DNA of 64,000 bases. It comes from Sebastes aleutianus (taxonomy: Eukaryota; Chordata; Actinopteri; Perciformes; Sebastidae). The notes under the pieces are model-generated. The model did not search any database. It was not told where the DNA came from and saw only the letters and a list, made by a program, of their open reading frames with translations. Of the stretch, positions 60,099 through 64,000 are shown in pieces. The DNA lies in the NCBI GenBank assembly GCA_916700875.1, contig CAKAKS010000032.1, forward strand, positions 3,617,001 to 3,681,000, read 5' to 3'. Every line of letters begins with the position of its first letter. Positions within the stretch are counted from its first letter, which is position 1. The translations under genes were made by a program, and so were the position numbers.

Positions 60099-60108
60099 GT
60101 CACGTGAC
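60099..60108. promoter_or_regulatory. GTCACGTGAC palindrome upstream of gnpda
   Basis: An exact 10-bp GTCACGTGAC, the CLEAR/USF/MITF-TFE-type E-box, at the presumed promoter. It fits a gene of hexosamine turnover linked to lysosomal breakdown products; binding is not shown. Confidence 0.5.
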
Positions 60109-60109
60109 C

Positions 60110-60171
60110 AAACACGTCCTGCAGCAGCTGACTTCTCGTCTGACCAACAAACAAACAGCGTCTTTTAACAG
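60110..60171 (+). other. Candidate non-coding first exon of gnpda
   Basis: The sequence ends TCTTTTAACAG|GTAACAAA, a good donor, and the coding exon at 60941 is preceded by an acceptor (TTCCTTTAG, 60920-60928). No ATG frame is needed. Start is approximate. Confidence 0.4.
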
Positions 60172-60592
60172 GTAACAAACCCACACGGAACTGCGTAGTT
60201 CACGATAACAACTGACTAGGTGAACTAACTAGTAGTTTCACATTAGCTGGGTGACATTAACCGACTAGTCGGCATTAACTGTTCATTCAACTAAACTATG
60301 AACATCCGTTCTTGGTGGTTTTGCTTCTCTTGCTAAAAACATTAGCAGCTGACTCATTTACCAGAGTCCTGCTGATAGAAAACGTGAAGTATCTGTCTCT
60401 GCCTCGGTAGTAACGTTAGATAATTAACCCGTATTGAGGCTAACCTGTATTAGAGAAGGTCTTTTAAACAAGTGAGTCATTATACTACAACAACAGCTCA
60501 CGTTAGCGAAGAACACGTTCAGTTGGTAGTTTTATGAATGAGGTTTGGCGTGGTGTTGTCTCACACTGCTGCTCTACTTCCTGTAATATAGT

Positions 60593-60800
60593 CAAGTCAA
60601 GTCAAGTCAAATTAATTTCTATAGCACATTTAAAACAACATGAGCTGACCAAAGTGCTTTACAGACATATAGGCAGAATAAAAACAGGTCAACATTGCAG
60701 ACAACTAAATCTCACACATCCACAGACAGAGACAAAGATGAAAATCCATGAGTAAAAGACTGTTATAATGAACATTATAAAAGGCCTTTTAGTAATCACA
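60593..60800. repeat. LINE 3' tail fragment
   Basis: GTCAA repeats followed by TTTCTATAGCACATTTAAAA and CCAAAGTGCTTTACAGAC, a common fish LINE-derived tail. It lies in the leader intron of gnpda. Confidence 0.6.
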
Positions 60801-60940
60801 ATTCAAGTACATTCAAAAGCCAAAGAAAAGAGGTGAGTCTTGAGCTGTGCTTTGAAAGACTCTGTAGAGGGAGCAGATCTGATTTGATAGAAGCTGTAAC
60901 TTAAGTTATATTCTTCTTATTCCTTTAGTAAGCCATTACA

Positions 60941-63338
60941 ATGAGGCTGTGCATTCTGGACGAGTATGACCTGGCCAGTGAGTGGGCAGCAAAGTACATC
61001 CGCAACAGTATCGTCAGGTTCAGTCCCTCCGCTGACAGATACTTCACTCTGGGTTTACCTACAGGTGAGCAGCACTCACACACACTCACTACCATGTTCA
61101 ACTGTTTCTGTAACTTCATCAACAGTAAGCGGGACGCACTGTGTTAAATGGGTTTCATCTCACTCAGGGAGCACTCCCTATGGCTGCTACCAGAAGTTAA
61201 TAGAATACTACAGAAGTGGAGACATCTCATTCAAATATGTGAAGACCTTCAACATGGATGAGTATGTGGGTGAGTTAAAGGCCGACTTATTAAACTCTCA
61301 ACTATTCTCTCAATTTTAGACTTCCGTCATTCAACGTCAGAATTAAGCGTTGTTTGCTTTGAAGTGTTTTAAAGGGGCTCTGTGTAAGAATCAGAAATTG
61401 TTTGTTAACAGCGACACCTGTGGCTGTTAAGTCAACAACAGTCAGCGTCCTGTTGCTCGCGATTGCGCTTGTGCTCGCACTACGTAGATGCGAACGAGCA
61501 TCCGTCAAAACAGTGACAACGGCGACAACACACAAGACTGAGTGTGATTGACAGCTAAAACCACAATATTAGTATATATTTCACATCAAAATCAATATAT
61601 TTGCTCTGGACTCTGTATTTTTTTTCAGCCTAATTCCTAATTTTATAACTTCTAGGTCTGCAGCAGTTTTTGAAATATTAGGGATGTCACAAGAACCATT
61701 ACTTCGGTACCAAGTTGATGCGGTACTCGTTTTTCTACAGTACCATCAGGGCTGGAGACTAACGGCGTCCCTGGGACGGCAGGAGGAGAGCTAACGTTAG
61801 CTGTTAGCAGCCGGTGGACAGCACAGTCCTGCTTGTCTTAATAATGGAGCAAACGTTAACCGAGGTTGCATTGAGTTACATTATGATGTGTTCAAGCTCT
61901 ACTCAGTATTTGGTGAAGGCAAATTATAACATTATGATGTGTTCAAATCCTGTAAAATCGTTTTTTCGGTGAGAAACTTGAGGCGTATCATCAGGGATCG
62001 ATAATAAATTTGCAAAAAACAGTATGCAAACTGTAATAAAGGAGTTTATGATGAAGTATTTATTGTTTTCTTTTTTCATTTTTTACCGCGGTATTGAATT
62101 GGTATCGAAAATCGTGGAATTTCACTGGTATTTGTCCATCCATCCATCTGCAACCGCTTATCCCGTTAGGGGTCGCGGGGGGGCTGGAGCCGATCCCAGC
62201 TGGTATTTGTATGGACTAATAAACCTCTTGTATCATGACATCCGTATTTAAGATAGAACAAAAGATGTGCTGTCTTTCCTCCGGAGGCTGGATTCATGGC
62301 ACTGCATCTCTTTGGTAACAAAGGTGACCCTCTTCTTCTCCAGGTCTACCTCGGGCTCATCCAGAGAGCTATCACTCCTACATGTGGAACAACTTCTTCA
62401 AGCACATCGACATTGATCCAGCCAACGCTCACGTCCTGGATGGAAACGCAGAGGACCTGGAGGCAGAGTGTCAGGCCTACGAGCAGAAGATCTCAGAGGC
62501 TGGAGGAATCGAGTTGTTCGTAGGAGGTCAGACGCATGGTTTTAAATATCTGCCATATCTCATCAGTCAAACAGAGAATCATTTCATCTCTTGGGCGATA
62601 TAAAGCTTCTCTTCCTTCTCATTGTCTCTCTGTAGGTATTGGCCCTGATGGTCACATAGCGTTCAATGAGCCAGGTTCCAGCCTGGTTTCCAGGACCAGA
62701 GTGAAAACCCTGGCTAAGGATACCATTGTGGCCAATGCTCGTTTCTTTGGCAACAACCTCTCCAAGGTTCCCACCATGGCTCTGACTGTGGGAGTAGGAA
62801 CTGTCATGGACGCCAAGGAGGTCAGATGAAAAGACAGTTAATTTGTTCCTCCATTGTCATGCAATAACATAATCTTATATAACCAACCAACAGTCAGCGT
62901 CCTGTTGCACGCGCTTGTGCTCACACTACAGACGGCTCATTCTAAGCTAACGAAAACACAACGATTCTTATTATCAGGTGATTTTACACTAAAGAAAACA
63001 TACTTATTAATATTATATTCCATTTCTGCCAATAGATCCCCCTTAATGCTACACACTGGTCCTTTAAAGACGATATATTGCCTAACTCTTAATGTTCCTA
63101 CTTTCCTGGACCCACAGTAAGCAGTGGAGTGTAACACTGTTGTTGTTGTCGTCCTCTGCTCAGGTGATGATTCTGATCACAGGAGCACACAAAGCCTTTG
63201 CTCTGTATAAAGCCATAGAGGAGGGAGTGAACCACATGTGGACTGTATCAGCATTCCAGCAGCACCCGCGCACCATCTTTGTCTGTGATGAAGACGCCAC
63301 CCTGGAGCTACGAGTCAAAACAGTAAAATACTTCAAAG
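60941..63338 (+). CDS. gnpda2: Glucosamine-6-phosphate deaminase (GNPDA1/2 type), five exons, 3' partial
   Basis: A cytosolic enzyme that converts glucosamine-6-phosphate and water to fructose-6-phosphate and ammonia, linking hexosamines to glycolysis. Exons 60941-61064, 61168-61269, 62344-62526, 62636-62820 and 63164-63338 are in frame and cover residues 1-256. The remaining 20-30 residues lie in an exon beyond the window. Seen: phosphate-loop LGLPTGSTPYG, NMDEYVG with catalytic Asp72, and GIGPDGHIAFNEPGSSL with Asp141, His143 and Glu148, the same numbers as in E. coli NagB. ITGAHKAFALYKAIEEGVNH is invariant in the family. SYHSYMWNN favours GNPDA2, GGIELF favours GNPDA1, so the paralogue call is tentative. 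Likely promoter motifs: GTCACGTGAC at 60099. Confidence 0.93.
61374..61985. repeat. MITE fragments in gnpda intron 2
   Basis: 61374-61560 matches family C (GTTAACAGCGACACCTGTGG, as at 12813-12832). About 61780-61985 matches the repeat nested in 22332-23400. Confidence 0.65.
62145..62205. repeat. LINE 3' tail fragment
   Basis: CATCCATCCATCTGCAACCG followed by GCTTATCCCGTTAGGGGTCG and GGCTGGAGCCGATCCCAGCT is a widespread fish LINE tail. Intron 2 of gnpda. Confidence 0.6.
62885..63067. repeat. TTAA-type MITE fragments (families C and D) in gnpda intron 4
   Basis: AACAGTCAGCGTCCTGTTGC (family C) runs into CTCATTCTAAGCTAACG and the family D end CCTTTAA at about 63061-63067. Confidence 0.65.
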
Positions 63339-64000
63339 GTACAAAACAACACCATCCTTATTCTGCTTAGTGTTAGTTAGAGTGGAACAGTCTGTATCGT
63401 ACTATGAAGCCAGGAATCTCTGCTTGTATGTATGTGGGTATGTCCTTTGCATATCTCGAGAACCGCTCATCCGATTTACTTCACACTTGGGGGGGGGGGG
63501 GGGTTTGGACACGCAACACATTCAATATTAATAAACTTTGAATAAAAGCACTCTGTGCAGCCGCAGGGGCAGGGCTTCAGTTTTCTGCGGCCTGAGTCGA
63601 GAATGTTGTCCTCAGCGGGACTTTACAGACCACCGTTCATTGACTGCAGTTCACTTTTGCTGCTGGATGCTGGATATACTAACTCTTCTTCACTTCTCTG
63701 GAGTGAAAGTGAACTACACCTTTTTAAAGCCCTCCCACTATCAGGGAGAGAAGATCAGAGTTCATAAAACAGTATGTTTTCCATTAGATAAAATGTGACT
63801 ATAAACAAGCATGATGCGGCATGGATGTTATGTTGCATTCACACCAAGAGTAAAGCGAGTTGGACAGCCTGTATCATTTATGTTCATTTATGTGATTTAA
63901 TTGCATTAAACCGATCAAAAGGATGCTGAAATAACAACATAAGGATGCAGAGTTTGGATCAATCAGCGCTAAGCTATACAGCTGCTCCATCAACACTCAA
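63339..64000. other. gnpda intron 5, to window edge
   Basis: Starts at the GTACAA donor. A 15-base G-run lies at about 63489-63503. The last gnpda exon was not found here, so it lies beyond 64000. Confidence 0.6.

Overview
The window is nuclear DNA from a vertebrate, almost certainly a teleost fish, probably a percomorph. Genes have many introns with GT-AG junctions. Intergenic and intronic DNA is packed with fish-type DNA transposons (Tc1/mariner, hAT, TTAA-flanked MITEs), LINE tails and AT-rich microsatellites. No bacterial-style operons, CRISPR arrays, tRNA or rRNA genes were seen.

Layout. (1) 0.3-4.4 kb, minus strand: an unrecognised gene for an acidic protein, with a TATA box. A two-exon model of 209 codons is solid. 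A longer model adds three microexons, an exon holding an 11 x 29-bp VNTR, and a tail exon. All its phases fit, but the frame is stopped inside the VNTR. (2) 4.6-23.4 kb: a transposon-rich block. It holds a complete hAT element (7157-10246) with a perfect 8-bp target duplication and an intact six-exon ZBED-like transposase (571 aa). It also holds a near-perfect 187-bp fold-back element, TTAA-flanked MITEs, and three different Tc1-like elements strung along one TA-rich tract (16394-20987). (3) 23.9-45.2 kb, plus strand: enpep (glutamyl aminopeptidase / aminopeptidase A), 20 coding exons and 955 aa, complete. (4) 47.2-53.6 kb, minus strand: rrh (peropsin), seven exons and 336 aa, complete, convergent with enpep. 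(5) 54.8-56.3 kb, plus strand: a cytochrome c oxidase subunit 8 gene, two exons and 70 aa, divergent from rrh. (6) 60.1-63.3 kb, plus strand: a glucosamine-6-phosphate deaminase gene (gnpda1/2 type). Five coding exons are present and the last lies past the window edge.

The four recognised genes do not form a pathway. They act in peptide processing at the cell surface, retinal photopigment biology, mitochondrial respiration and hexosamine metabolism. ENPEP and RRH are also neighbours on human 4q25, so that pair looks like conserved synteny. Gene models were built by hand from splice consensus, unbroken reading frame across every junction, and recalled family sequence; no alignment or expression data were available.
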